A DNA stretch of 64,000 nt from positions 186,001 to 250,000 of the forward strand of contig NZ_JRKI01000003.1 in the NCBI RefSeq assembly GCF_000935125.1, read 5' to 3'. Positions 24,518 through 32,467 of the stretch are shown one piece after another. Position 1 is the stretch's first letter. Every line of letters starts with the position of its first letter. The position numbers and the translations under genes are program-made. Under the pieces are notes generated by a model. That model saw nothing but the letters and a program-made list of their open reading frames with translations. It was not told the origin of the DNA and ran no database searches. This stretch comes from Streptomyces natalensis ATCC 27448. Lineage in GTDB: Bacteria; Actinomycetota; Actinomycetes; Streptomycetales; Streptomycetaceae.

Positions 24518-26319
24518 AGACGGGACAGGGCCCGGGACAGGGGTCGCATCAGGGTCAGGAAGGGCTCCGGGGGGCGCGGGAGCGCCGGGTGCGCACCGGC
24601 GGCGTGGAACTGTGTGTCGCCGAACTGGGGGATGCCGCACGGCCCACTGTGATGCTGGTGCACGGCTATCCGGACAGCAAGGAAGTGTGGTCCGAGGTCG
24701 CCCAGCGGCTGGCCGAGCGTTTCCATGTGGTGCTGTACGACGTCCGCGGCTGCGGCCGCTCCACGGCCCCGAAGCCGCTGCGCGGCGGGTTCACCCTGGA
24801 GAAGCTGACCGATGACTTCCTGGCCGTCGCGGACGCCGTCAGCCCCGGCCGGCCGGTCCATGTGGTGGGGCATGACTGGGGCTCCGTCCAGGCCTGGGAA
24901 TTCGCCACGGTCCGCCGCACGGAGGGCCGGATCGCGTCCTTCACCTCGATGTCGGGCCCGTCGCTGGACCACTTCGGCCACTGGATCAAGAAGCGGATGG
25001 CGCGGCCCACCCCCCGGCGCGCCGCCCAGCTCCTCAACCAGGGCGCCAAGTCCTGGTACGTCTACATGCTGCACACCCCCAAGCTGCCCGAGCTGGCGTG
25101 GAAAGGCCCGCTCGGCAAACGCTGGCCCAGGATTCTGGAGCGGGTGGAGAAGGTGCCCGGTGGCAGTTATCCGACGCCTTCGCTGCCCACGGACGCCGCC
25201 CATGGCGCCTGGCTCTATCGCGACAACGTCATCCCGCGGCTGCGCCGCCCGCGCGCCGATGCGTATGCCCACTGCCCGGTCCAGCTGATCACTCCGACCG
25301 GCGATGCGTTTCTCTCGCAGCGGCTCTATGACGACCTGGAGCGGTGGGCGCCCCAGCTGGTACGCCGTACCCTTCCGGCCAAGCACTGGGTGCCGCGCAC
25401 CCGGCCCGACCAGCTGACCTCCTGGATCACCGAGTTCATCACCGCCCAGGAGGAGGGCGATCCGGCCAAGAAGGTGGTGGCCACCGGCCCGTACGCCGAC
25501 CGGTTCGGCGGGCAGCTGGTGCTGGTGACCGGCGCGGCCAGCGGGATCGGGCGGGCCACGGCGTTCGCCTTCGCCGAGGCCGGTGCGCGGATCATCGCCG
25601 TGGACCGGGACACGGAGGGCGCGGCACGGACCGCCGATATGGCGCGGCTGATCGGCGCGCCGCAGGCGTGGGCCGAGGCCGTGGACGTCTCGGACGAGGC
25701 GGCCATGGAGAAGCTCGCCGACACGGTGGACGCCGCATACGGCACCGTCGACGTCCTGGTGAACAACGCCGGCATCGGCCTGTCCGGCTCCTTCCTCGAC
25801 ACCACCACCGAGGACTGGCAGAAGGTCCTGGACGTCAACCTGTGGGGGGTCATCCACGGCTGCCGGATCTTCGGCAAGCGGATGGCGGAACGCGGACAGG
25901 GCGGCCATATCGTCAACACCGCCTCGGCCGCCGCGTATCAGCCGTCCAAGATCCTTCCCGCCTACAGCACGTCCAAGGCGGCCGTCCTGATGCTCAGCGA
26001 ATGTCTGCGCGCCGAGCTGGCGGGCCAGGGCATCGGTGTCTCGGCCATCTGTCCGGGACTGGTCAACACCGGCATCACCACCACCTCGCGTTTCGCCGGG
26101 GTCTCGGCCGACGAGGAGAAGCGCCGCCAGGCCAAGGCCGCCCGGCTGTACGGGATGCGCAACTACCCGCCGGAGAAGGTCGCCGATGCCGTACTGCGGG
26201 CGGTGGTGCGCAACCAGGCGGTGGTGCCCGTCACCCCGGAGGCACGCGGCGCCCATCTGATGTCCCGCTTCACCCCGCGCGCCCTGCGCGCCCTCGCCCG
26301 CATCGAACCGCCGCTGTAA
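24514..26319 (+). CDS. Alpha/beta-hydrolase (epoxide-hydrolase type) fused to SDR dehydrogenase
   Basis: A 601-residue bifunctional protein. The N-half (about 30-315) is an alpha/beta hydrolase with oxyanion motif HGYP and nucleophile elbow GHDWGS. Asp as nucleophile is characteristic of epoxide hydrolases and dehalogenases. The C-half (about 335-600) is a classical SDR: TGAASGIG cofactor loop, NNAG, catalytic Ser region NTASAAA and YSTSK. The same order occurs in mycobacterial EphD, implicated in modifying lipid epoxides. The GTG lies inside the M24 stop. A plausible substrate is a long-chain epoxide or hydroxy-lipid, hydrolysed then oxidised; this is inference. Confidence 0.92.
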   Translation: MKTGQGPGQGSHQGQEGLRGARERRVRTGGVELCVAELGDAARPTVMLVHGYPDSKEVWSEVAQRLAERFHVVLYDVRGCGRSTAPKPLRGGFTLEKLTDDFLAVADAVSPGRPVHVVGHDWGSVQAWEFATVRRTEGRIASFTSMSGPSLDHFGHWIKKRMARPTPRRAAQLLNQGAKSWYVYMLHTPKLPELAWKGPLGKRWPRILERVEKVPGGSYPTPSLPTDAAHGAWLYRDNVIPRLRRPRADAYAHCPVQLITPTGDAFLSQRLYDDLERWAPQLVRRTLPAKHWVPRTRPDQLTSWITEFITAQEEGDPAKKVVATGPYADRFGGQLVLVTGAASGIGRATAFAFAEAGARIIAVDRDTEGAARTADMARLIGAPQAWAEAVDVSDEAAMEKLADTVDAAYGTVDVLVNNAGIGLSGSFLDTTTEDWQKVLDVNLWGVIHGCRIFGKRMAERGQGGHIVNTASAAAYQPSKILPAYSTSKAAVLMLSECLRAELAGQGIGVSAICPGLVNTGITTTSRFAGVSADEEKRRQAKAARLYGMRNYPPEKVADAVLRAVVRNQAVVPVTPEARGAHLMSRFTPRALRALARIEPPL

Positions 26320-26372
26320 CCGCACTCGCGCTGACCGCACCGTGTGTCACCCCCGTTGCCATCCGGTCGTCG

Positions 26373-26406
26373 CCGTTGATTCCTTCAAGCCGTTGATTCC
26401 TTCAAG
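26373..26406. repeat. Perfect 17-bp tandem duplication upstream of the di-iron hydrolase
   Basis: CCGTTGATTCCTTCAAG occurs twice without a gap (26373-26389 and 26390-26406), ending 30 bases before the ATG at 26436. Each copy contains TTGA...TCAA, an imperfect dyad, so the pair could be two operator half-turns 17 bp apart or a recent slippage duplication. Confidence 0.8.
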
Positions 26407-26435
26407 GAGAGTTCTGCGCACATCAGGAGCCGCGC

Positions 26436-27377
26436 ATGAGCACGTCACCTGCACCCCGCACCCCTGACCCGCGTCCGCGGGACCACCACCCGATAGCGCC
26501 GCGCCGGGTCACGTTCGACTGGCGCACCACACCGCTGCACTGGATACCGGACGAACCCACCGCCACGCATGTCATCAATGTGCTGCATCTGCTGCTGCCG
26601 GCGGGCGAGCGGTGGTTCGTCACGGTCTTCAAGGAGGCCCTGCCACTGGTCCGGGACGAGGAACTCCTCCGGGACGTCAAGGGCTTCATGGGCCAGGAGG
26701 CCACCCACAGCGTCCAGCACGCCTACGTCCTCGACCACTTGGCCCACCAGGGCCTCGACACCGAGCGCTACACACGCCACATCGACTTCCTCTTCGCCTA
26801 CCTCCTGGGTGAGAAACCTCCCCTCGGCCTACCGCTCCCCCAACAGGAGTGGCTGCGCTTCCGCCTTTCCCTGATCGCCGCCATCGAGCAGTTCACCGCC
26901 GTGCTCGGTAACTGGGTGCTGGCCGCCGACGGCCTCGACCGCGCCGCTCCCGATCCGGTCATGCTCGATCTGCTGCGCTGGCACGGCGCCGAAGAGGTCG
27001 AGCACCGCGCCGTCGCCTTCGACATGTACCAGCACACCGGCGGCGAGGAACCCGCCCGCTACCTCCGCCGTATCCTCGGGATGTCGGTCACGGCACCCGT
27101 CCTCCTCTACCTCTGGGCCTGCGGCGCGGCCTACCTCCTGCGGCACGATCCCCAGCTCGCCCTTCCCTCCCGCTACTCGCTGCGCGAGCACAACCGCGCC
27201 GTACGTAAGGGACTGCTGCCCTCCTGGCGCGAGCTGGGCTCGGCTGTACCTCGCTATCTGCGGCGGTCGTACCATCCCTCGCAGGAGGGGTCGCCGCGCA
27301 CGGCCGTCGCCTACCTGGCGTCCTCCCCGGCCGCCCGGGCCGCGGCGGGCGCGGTGGGCCGCGCGGCCCTTTCGTGA
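26436..27377 (+). CDS. Metal-dependent hydrolase (PF10118-like, di-iron helical fold)
   Basis: A 313-residue helical protein of the family often annotated 'metal-dependent hydrolase'. Two Glu/His clusters, GQEATHSVQH (about residue 88) and AEEVEHRAVAFD (about 190), are spaced as in ferritin-like di-iron enzymes. A hydrophobic stretch (VTAPVLLYLWACGAAYLL) may anchor it. Its neighbours are the M24 protein, the epoxide hydrolase-SDR fusion and a MerR regulator, suggesting an oxidative or hydrolytic step on a hydrophobic compound. The ATG has AGGAG about nine bases upstream. The exact reaction is unknown. Confidence 0.82.
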   Translation: MSTSPAPRTPDPRPRDHHPIAPRRVTFDWRTTPLHWIPDEPTATHVINVLHLLLPAGERWFVTVFKEALPLVRDEELLRDVKGFMGQEATHSVQHAYVLDHLAHQGLDTERYTRHIDFLFAYLLGEKPPLGLPLPQQEWLRFRLSLIAAIEQFTAVLGNWVLAADGLDRAAPDPVMLDLLRWHGAEEVEHRAVAFDMYQHTGGEEPARYLRRILGMSVTAPVLLYLWACGAAYLLRHDPQLALPSRYSLREHNRAVRKGLLPSWRELGSAVPRYLRRSYHPSQEGSPRTAVAYLASSPAARAAAGAVGRAALS

Positions 27378-27420
27378 CGCGCGGCCGTCGGGCGGCCGTT
27401 GACGGAAACCGGACGGCCGC

Positions 27421-27448
27421 CACAAGACGGGCGGGCGGCCATCTTGTG
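27421..27448. promoter_or_regulatory. Inverted repeat at the merR leader
   Basis: CACAAGA (27421-27427) and TCTTGTG (27442-27448), 7-bp arms with 14 bases between, next to the GTGAGGAG ribosome site of the MerR gene and downstream of a TTGACG (27399-27404). It could be a MerR dyad or an RNA hairpin that exposes or hides the ribosome site. Confidence 0.45.
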
Positions 27449-27460
27449 AGGAGTACCGCA

Positions 27461-28549
27461 GTGACCGAGCAGCCGCCGACGGCCGAGGCCCGCACGGCCG
27501 AATACCGCATCGAGGAGCTGGCGCACCTCAGCGGCGCCACGGTCCGTACGATCCGCGCCTACCAGGACCGCGGACTGCTCCCCCGCCCCGAACGCCGCGG
27601 CCGGGCCAATGTCTACGGCGACGTCCATCTGGCCCGGCTGCGCCAGATCGCCGACCTCCTCGACCGCGGTTACACCCTGGCCAGCATCAAGGAACTCCTC
27701 GAGGCCTGGGACGCGGGACTCGACCTGGGCGGGGTACTCGGTCTGGTCGCCGAGATCGACGGACCGTGGACCGATGAGAAGGCGTCTCGTATCAGCCGCG
27801 CCGACCTGGACACCGCCTTCGGCGGCACCTCCGACAACGCCGCGGTGGCCGAGGCCGTCGAGCTCGGCGTACTGGAACGTATCCCGGGCCATGACGACGA
27901 GTACCTCGTCCCCAGTCCCCGCGAGCTCGCCGTAGCCGCCGAGCTGCACTCCGCGGGCGTCCCGCTGCCGGCCATCTCCGGCCATCTGCGCGAGGTACGC
28001 GGACAGGTGGAACACATCGCGGCCCGCTTCGTCGACTTCACCACCGAACACCTCTTCCGTCCCTATCTGAATCACCCGCCGACCGATACCGAGGCCGCCG
28101 AGGCCGCCGCGCTCGTACGCCGCCTCCGGCCTCTGGCGCAGCAGACCATCGACGCCGAACTCGCCCGCGCCATGCGCACCCTGGCCACCCGCTACCTCCG
28201 CCGCCACCTCGCCGAGGCGCAGCCGGGGGAGCCCGGAGGAAGCCGCGGCGCGAGGAACAGGGAGCGGGCTGCCGCGACCGCGCCTGCCTCCGTCATCCCC
28301 CGTGCGGCGGAGTCCGGCACCGGCTCCCGGTCGGTCGCGGCACGGGGGTCCGCGACCGACCGGGAGCCGGTCCTTCTCCCCGCCGAAACCGCCCAGGCCG
28401 TACGCGACCTGGTCGGCCCGGACAACATGGCCGCCTTTATCGCCGCCGCCGCCGACCGCGAAGTCCGGGCACGCACCATGGACGCCCTGACGGCCTCGGC
28501 CCTACGGGACGCACCCGCCGCCGAGCGCTCCCGTTCGCCCCGACGCTGA
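27461..28549 (+). CDS. MerR-family transcriptional regulator
   Basis: A 362-residue regulator. The MerR HTH occupies about residues 13-80: YRIEELAHLSGATVRTIRAY, the RGLLPRPERRGRANVYG wing, and LASIKELLEAWDAG. The remaining 280 residues are an unusual helical effector domain with no Cys metal-binding motif, so metal sensing is unlikely. GTG 27461 has GAGGAG seven bases upstream. Between residues about 286 and 304 the gene contains a perfect 22-bp inverted repeat (28319-28371), in a Ser/Arg/Gly linker. It is probably co-transcribed with the three metabolic genes before it and may regulate them. Confidence 0.88.
   Translation: MTEQPPTAEARTAEYRIEELAHLSGATVRTIRAYQDRGLLPRPERRGRANVYGDVHLARLRQIADLLDRGYTLASIKELLEAWDAGLDLGGVLGLVAEIDGPWTDEKASRISRADLDTAFGGTSDNAAVAEAVELGVLERIPGHDDEYLVPSPRELAVAAELHSAGVPLPAISGHLREVRGQVEHIAARFVDFTTEHLFRPYLNHPPTDTEAAEAAALVRRLRPLAQQTIDAELARAMRTLATRYLRRHLAEAQPGEPGGSRGARNRERAAATAPASVIPRAAESGTGSRSVAARGSATDREPVLLPAETAQAVRDLVGPDNMAAFIAAAADREVRARTMDALTASALRDAPAAERSRSPRR
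28319..28371. repeat. Perfect 22-bp inverted repeat inside the merR coding region
   Basis: Arms 28319-28340 and 28350-28371 are exact reverse complements around a 9-base loop. This would be an extremely stable RNA or DNA cruciform. It lies in the open reading frame (encoding a Ser/Arg-rich linker) without breaking it. No terminator context is present. It may be a captured palindromic element or a hairpin with a regulatory role. Confidence 0.9.
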
Positions 28550-28602
28550 TCTGCGTCCTCAACTCGCTCCCCTCAACGCGCTCCCCTCAATGCTCCCCTC
28601 CC

Positions 28603-29952
28603 TCAACTCACGGGATCGGGCAGCCAGTTGCCGTGAAACCCATAGGGCACCCGCTGCGGAAGATGCACCGTCGCGACCGGGTCGGCAGATATGTCCTCCG
28701 CATCCAGGATCACCAGATCGCTGGTGTCGCCGACGGCGTCATGGACATAGCTGAGCAGCCAGCCCGGCCCGCCCGGGCGGTCGTCCGCCGGTGCGAAGGC
28801 CGCCTCGCTCGGGGTGCGGCCGGGCCCGAAGTCATGCCGTACCACCGCGCCCGAGTGCAGGTCATAGCGGACCAGCGCCCCGGGTAGCGGCCCCGAGCCG
28901 GGCACCTCGGCCGATATGGCGTGGCCGAAGCGGGCCGGCTGACCGGCGAGGCGGTCGTCTATTCGGGGGAACTCGCAGAACTGGTCGTCGAGCTGCTCCT
29001 CGGACACCGTTCCGGAGGCCAGGTCGATGGTCCAGCGCCACAAGTGGGACGGGTTGTTGGCGCCGTAGTCGGGATAGCGGGCGACATGGAGGACGATGCG
29101 CTGCGCGCCGTCGTCATGGGCGTTGAGGGCGTGGAAGACGTAGCAGGGGTCGATGGACAGCCAGCGGATCTCGCCGTACGGATCGTCGCGGCGCAGTACG
29201 CCCAGCCGGGCACCGTACTCCGGATCCCAGGCGTAGGGCATCCCGGGACGGCTGCGGTCGAAGACGACCGGGAGATCCATGAAGACGACATGGGCGGCGG
29301 TGAGATGGAAGTCGTGCATCATCGTCGCCGCCGGGACGTCTATGGGGCAGCTGACCTCCAACTCCCCTGCGGCATTGGCACGGTGGTAGGTGAGATAGGG
29401 CGGGTGCGGGCCGCCGTATCCAAAGAAGTGCAGCTCGCCCGTCGTGGGACAGGTCTTGGGGTGGGCGGTCATCGCGGTGGTGAGCCGGCCGCCGAAATCA
29501 TGGGCGCCGATGGTCTCCAGCTCATGACCGGGGCGGCAGTCGATCTCGTAAGGAAAGGACGATTCGACCAGCGCCAGGGTGCGTCCGGCGTGCCGGACGA
29601 CATGGGTATTGGCGACACTCGCCGTGAGATTGCGGCGACCCTGCTCGTCGGCAAAGGGGATGCCGTCGGTGAAGCCGGCCGTACGGACCCAGCGGTTGCG
29701 GTAGGAGACGGCGCGGCCGCCCTCCAGGCGCAGGCCGTGCACCATGCCGTCGCCGAAGAACCAATGCCGGGAGGCGGCATCGCGCGGGTTGGGGCCGTTG
29801 CGCAGGAACCAGCCGGTCAGCTCCGGTGGGATGGTGCCCGTAACCGGTAGGTCGTAGGCGGTCACCTCGTCCTTTACCGGGGCGAAGTTTCCGGCCATAT
29901 GGGGCACGGGGGCGGTGGATTCCGTGGCGGCGCTCGGGTTTGCGGTGGTCAT
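28603..29952 (-). CDS. Carotenoid cleavage oxygenase (RPE65 family)
   Basis: A 449-residue non-heme iron dioxygenase that cleaves polyene or stilbene double bonds. The four-His iron site and surroundings can be followed: HPKTCPTTGELHFFGYG, MMHDFHLTAAHVVFMDLP, the later CYVFHALNAHDD, and the C-terminal PYGFHGNWLPDP. N-terminal LRNGPNPR and HWFFGDGMVHGLRL are diagnostic. AGGAGG nine bases before the ATG lies in the last codons of the upstream membrane gene (4-base gap), so the pair is one operon facing a PadR regulator. There is no carotenoid synthesis gene in the window, so the substrate is open. Confidence 0.94.
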   Translation of the reverse strand: MTTANPSAATESTAPVPHMAGNFAPVKDEVTAYDLPVTGTIPPELTGWFLRNGPNPRDAASRHWFFGDGMVHGLRLEGGRAVSYRNRWVRTAGFTDGIPFADEQGRRNLTASVANTHVVRHAGRTLALVESSFPYEIDCRPGHELETIGAHDFGGRLTTAMTAHPKTCPTTGELHFFGYGGPHPPYLTYHRANAAGELEVSCPIDVPAATMMHDFHLTAAHVVFMDLPVVFDRSRPGMPYAWDPEYGARLGVLRRDDPYGEIRWLSIDPCYVFHALNAHDDGAQRIVLHVARYPDYGANNPSHLWRWTIDLASGTVSEEQLDDQFCEFPRIDDRLAGQPARFGHAISAEVPGSGPLPGALVRYDLHSGAVVRHDFGPGRTPSEAAFAPADDRPGGPGWLLSYVHDAVGDTSDLVILDAEDISADPVATVHLPQRVPYGFHGNWLPDPVS

Positions 29953-29956
29953 GGCG

Positions 29957-30541
29957 TCATGCCTCCTGAAGGCCGGACCGCGCAGCGCCCCGGTCCCGCA
30001 GGAATCGGGCGCGGGCCCGCTCCGGGTACGAGGCGGTGAAGCGGGCCGGAAGAACGAATCCGGCGATCTGGATCGGGATGGAGGCCAGCAGGCCCAGGTG
30101 CTGGGCGCTGACGACCGCGTGTGCGGCAGTGCTGAGGGTGAAGGACAGCGCCCAGACAGCGGTGATCACGACATTGATGTGCCGGAACAGCGGGGTGTGC
30201 CAGACCTCCGGCGGGGCCATCCGGCGCGCGATGGCCATCGTGAAGGGGCGGCGGACGGCTATCGACGCCCAGGCGATCAGCGCCAGCCAGCCCATCGAGA
30301 GGGTGGATCCGTACTGATGCAGACCACTGTGGGGCCGGGCGAAGGCCAGGGCCGCCAAGGCCACGAAGAACACGATCGTGCCGTATTCCAGCAGCCGGAA
30401 CTCCAGGGAGAGCCCGCCGGCGCGGTCGGCGAGGAGCAGCGCCACGGAGACGACCAGCGCCGCCAGCGCCCCCCACTGCCAGCCGAACGACCCCACCCCT
30501 GCGAACACCAGCCACGGAATGAAGCCCCGCAGATAGCCCAT
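29957..30541 (-). CDS. Membrane protein co-transcribed with carotenoid oxygenase
   Basis: A 194-residue protein with about six membrane helices, for example GALAALVVSVALLLADRAG, TIVFFVALAALAFARP and WLALIAWASIAVRRPFTMA. AGGGGGG precedes the ATG at 30541. The ATG abuts the promoter and operators shared with the divergent PadR gene. I do not recognise a characterised family; the pattern of paired short helices resembles intracellular-septation or DUF-type proteins. The tight link to the carotenoid oxygenase suggests a membrane role in the same process, perhaps substrate presentation. Confidence 0.75.
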   Translation of the reverse strand: MGYLRGFIPWLVFAGVGSFGWQWGALAALVVSVALLLADRAGGLSLEFRLLEYGTIVFFVALAALAFARPHSGLHQYGSTLSMGWLALIAWASIAVRRPFTMAIARRMAPPEVWHTPLFRHINVVITAVWALSFTLSTAAHAVVSAQHLGLLASIPIQIAGFVLPARFTASYPERARARFLRDRGAARSGLQEA

Positions 30542-30584
30542 GATCCCCCCTCTTTTCCGGACCCGACACCGGCCCACATTCCAA

Positions 30585-30627
30585 CTTCGACATGTCGAAG
30601 ATAGAAGGTCCTTCTTTGACATGTCAA
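30585..30627. promoter_or_regulatory. Twin PadR-type operators
   Basis: Two perfect palindromes share the core GACATGTC: CTTCGACATGTCGAAG (30585-30600) and TTGACATGTCAA (30616-30627), centre to centre 29 bp. Between them is a smaller dyad, GAAGG-T-CCTTC (30604-30614). They lie in the 103-base divergent gap between the PadR gene and the membrane protein/carotenoid oxygenase operon, ideally placed to control both. Confidence 0.8.
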
Positions 30628-30644
30628 CAGTGGAAGGTAATGTG

Positions 30645-31250
30645 ATGGCCATGAGCCTGAGACACGCCGTGCTGGGCCTGCTGGCGGAGGCCCCTGCCAG
30701 CGGCTACGACCTGATGAAGCTGTTCAACGCCTCGCTCGCGAACGTCTGGCCCGCCACACAGAGCCAGGTCTACGGAGAGCTGACCAAGCTCACGGCAGCG
30801 GGCATGGCCGAGGTCGCCGCCGAAGGCCCCCGCGGCCGCAAGGAATACGCGATCACCGACGCCGGACTGGACGAACTGCGGCGCTGGATCATCGAGGTCG
30901 AGCCCAGCGGACCCCCACGCTCCGACGGGCTCCTGCGGGTCTTCTTCCTGGGCGTCCTCACCCCGCTCGAGGCCCGTACATACCTGCTGTCCCGCGCCGA
31001 ATCCGCCTCCCGTACGCACAGCGCACTTGAGCAGCTCGACAAGAACCTCCCCTGGGACGACGACATGATCTCGGTCTACGGGCGTCTCGCGCTGGACTAC
31101 GGCCTGCGCCAGTCGGCAATGCAGGCGGACTGGGCCCGCTGGGCCGCCGAGGAGATCGGCCACGCCAGGGCACAGGCGGCGAGCGAGCGGGTCAGGAAGG
31201 GGCGCGAGCATGCCGAGGAGTCAGGGGAATCAGGGGCGGATAACGCCTGA
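30645..31250 (+). CDS. PadR-family transcriptional regulator
   Basis: A 201-residue regulator with the PadR winged helix at residues 4-85 (LRHAVLGLLAEAPASGYDLM, VYGELTKLTAAGMAEV, GRKEYAITDAG). A C-terminal helical Vir_act_alpha_C-type dimer domain follows. ATG 30645 has GGAAGG seven bases upstream; ATG 30651 is possible. PadR proteins usually repress and respond to phenolic or lipophilic ligands. Twin GACATGTC palindromes in the upstream gap suggest it represses itself and the divergent carotenoid-oxygenase operon. Confidence 0.9.
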   Translation: MAMSLRHAVLGLLAEAPASGYDLMKLFNASLANVWPATQSQVYGELTKLTAAGMAEVAAEGPRGRKEYAITDAGLDELRRWIIEVEPSGPPRSDGLLRVFFLGVLTPLEARTYLLSRAESASRTHSALEQLDKNLPWDDDMISVYGRLALDYGLRQSAMQADWARWAAEEIGHARAQAASERVRKGREHAEESGESGADNA

Positions 31251-31296
31251 TCGAAAACCGGATGTCGCGGATCGCACCGAGCGGCACTCTGGAGGC

Positions 31297-31839
31297 ATGA
31301 ACCCCCAGCGCTCCGTGCGCATTTCCAAATATCTGGCGAAACACCTGCGGCATGAGCCGGAACGGATCGGCATCACTCTCGACGCCCAGGGCTGGGTGCC
31401 GGTACCGGAACTGATCGAGGCGGCCGCGCGGCATGGATTCCGCTTCTCCCGGACCGAGTTGGAGGCGGTCGTCGTGGAGAACGACAAGCGGCGCTACACC
31501 ATCAAGGACGGCCGCATCCGCGCCAACCAGGGCCATTCGGTCCGTGTCGACCTCGATCTGCCGCCGGCCGAACCGCCCGCGCACCTCTTCCACGGCACGG
31601 TCGCCCGCAGCGTTGCCGCGATCCGGCAGGAGGGCCTGCGGCCGATGTCCCGGCATGCCGTCCACCTCTCGCCGGACCGTGAGACCGCGACCCGGGTGGG
31701 CACCCGGCGCGGCAAGGCCGTGGTCCTGACCGTTGACGCGGGCGCGATGCACAAGGCCGGCCATGTCTTCCAGGTCAGCGCCAACGGGGTCTGGCTCACC
31801 GCTCGGGTAACGCCGGAGTTCCTCCGCTTCCCGAGCTGA
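31297..31839 (+). CDS. kptA: RNA 2'-phosphotransferase (Tpt1/KptA)
   Basis: A 180-residue enzyme that removes a 2'-phosphate from RNA using NAD+, making ADP-ribose 1'',2''-cyclic phosphate. Its signature runs KYLAKHLRHEPERIGITLD, then GWVPVPELIEAA, LFHGTVARS and MSRHAVHLSPDRETA. Bacterial KptA has no known tRNA-splicing substrate, so its physiological RNA is unknown. The GGAGG is only one base before the ATG, unusually close; an in-frame GTG at 31315 would put it too far. The gene lies 46 bases after padR and converges on pspAB. Confidence 0.92.
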   Translation: MNPQRSVRISKYLAKHLRHEPERIGITLDAQGWVPVPELIEAAARHGFRFSRTELEAVVVENDKRRYTIKDGRIRANQGHSVRVDLDLPPAEPPAHLFHGTVARSVAAIRQEGLRPMSRHAVHLSPDRETATRVGTRRGKAVVLTVDAGAMHKAGHVFQVSANGVWLTARVTPEFLRFPS

Positions 31840-31861
31840 GAAGGCGGAACGAAAGCCCAGC

Positions 31862-32425
31862 TCACAGCCCTGGTGCGCCCCAGACCGGGAACCACCGCGC
31901 CAGGTCCTTCTCGATCGTCAGATCGTCCCCGAGCATCGCCCGCACCTGAAGCTCCAGCGCGTTGTCCCGCTTCTCGCCGGCGCCCGGCTGCGGGGCGAAC
32001 GGGTAGAACGTGCCGCGTTTGTAGAGGTAGACCAGCGCCAGCGAGCGGTCCTTCCCGTCGCGGAATCCGATCAGCGAGCACAGCAACTGGGGGCCGAAAC
32101 CCGCCTCTTCCAGCGACGTATTGACCGCGTGCAGGTCATTGACCAACCCCGCCACGTCCTGCTCCGGGTGCCGCGCCAGCAGCCAGGTGTAGCCGTACGC
32201 GTCCTGGGAGAACTCCACCGAGCCGTCCAGCAGCCCCCGCGCCTCGTCCTCGATCCGGGAGAACGCCCCGCCCTCCACGCTTGCGAAGCACACCGAGCCC
32301 AGGCCGGTCGGCCGAAAGCCCGCCGCGGCCTCCAGGGTGACGGCGGCGGACGGCAGCGCGAAGAGCTGGTCGAGATCGGGGCGTACCGGCTTGCTGCGGC
32401 CCAGAAGGGCATCCAGAAATCCCAT
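31862..32425 (-). CDS. pspAB: PspA-associated protein PspAB
   Basis: A 187-residue cytoplasmic protein recognised as actinobacterial PspAB. It starts MGFLDALLGRSKPV and has a conserved middle (DAYGYTWLLARHPEQDVAGL) and a C-terminal basic/acidic helix. It belongs to the Psp-like envelope-stress systems of actinobacteria, where it occurs with PspA, PspAA or the membrane protease HtpX. Here HtpX is directly upstream in the same direction (42-base gap), consistent with joint response to membrane stress. No PspA is in the window. Confidence 0.85.
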   Translation of the reverse strand: MGFLDALLGRSKPVRPDLDQLFALPSAAVTLEAAAGFRPTGLGSVCFASVEGGAFSRIEDEARGLLDGSVEFSQDAYGYTWLLARHPEQDVAGLVNDLHAVNTSLEEAGFGPQLLCSLIGFRDGKDRSLALVYLYKRGTFYPFAPQPGAGEKRDNALELQVRAMLGDDLTIEKDLARWFPVWGAPGL

Positions 32426-32467
32426 GCGTGACCTGCTTTCCTCTCTTCGGTTCCGTTACGGAGCCGC

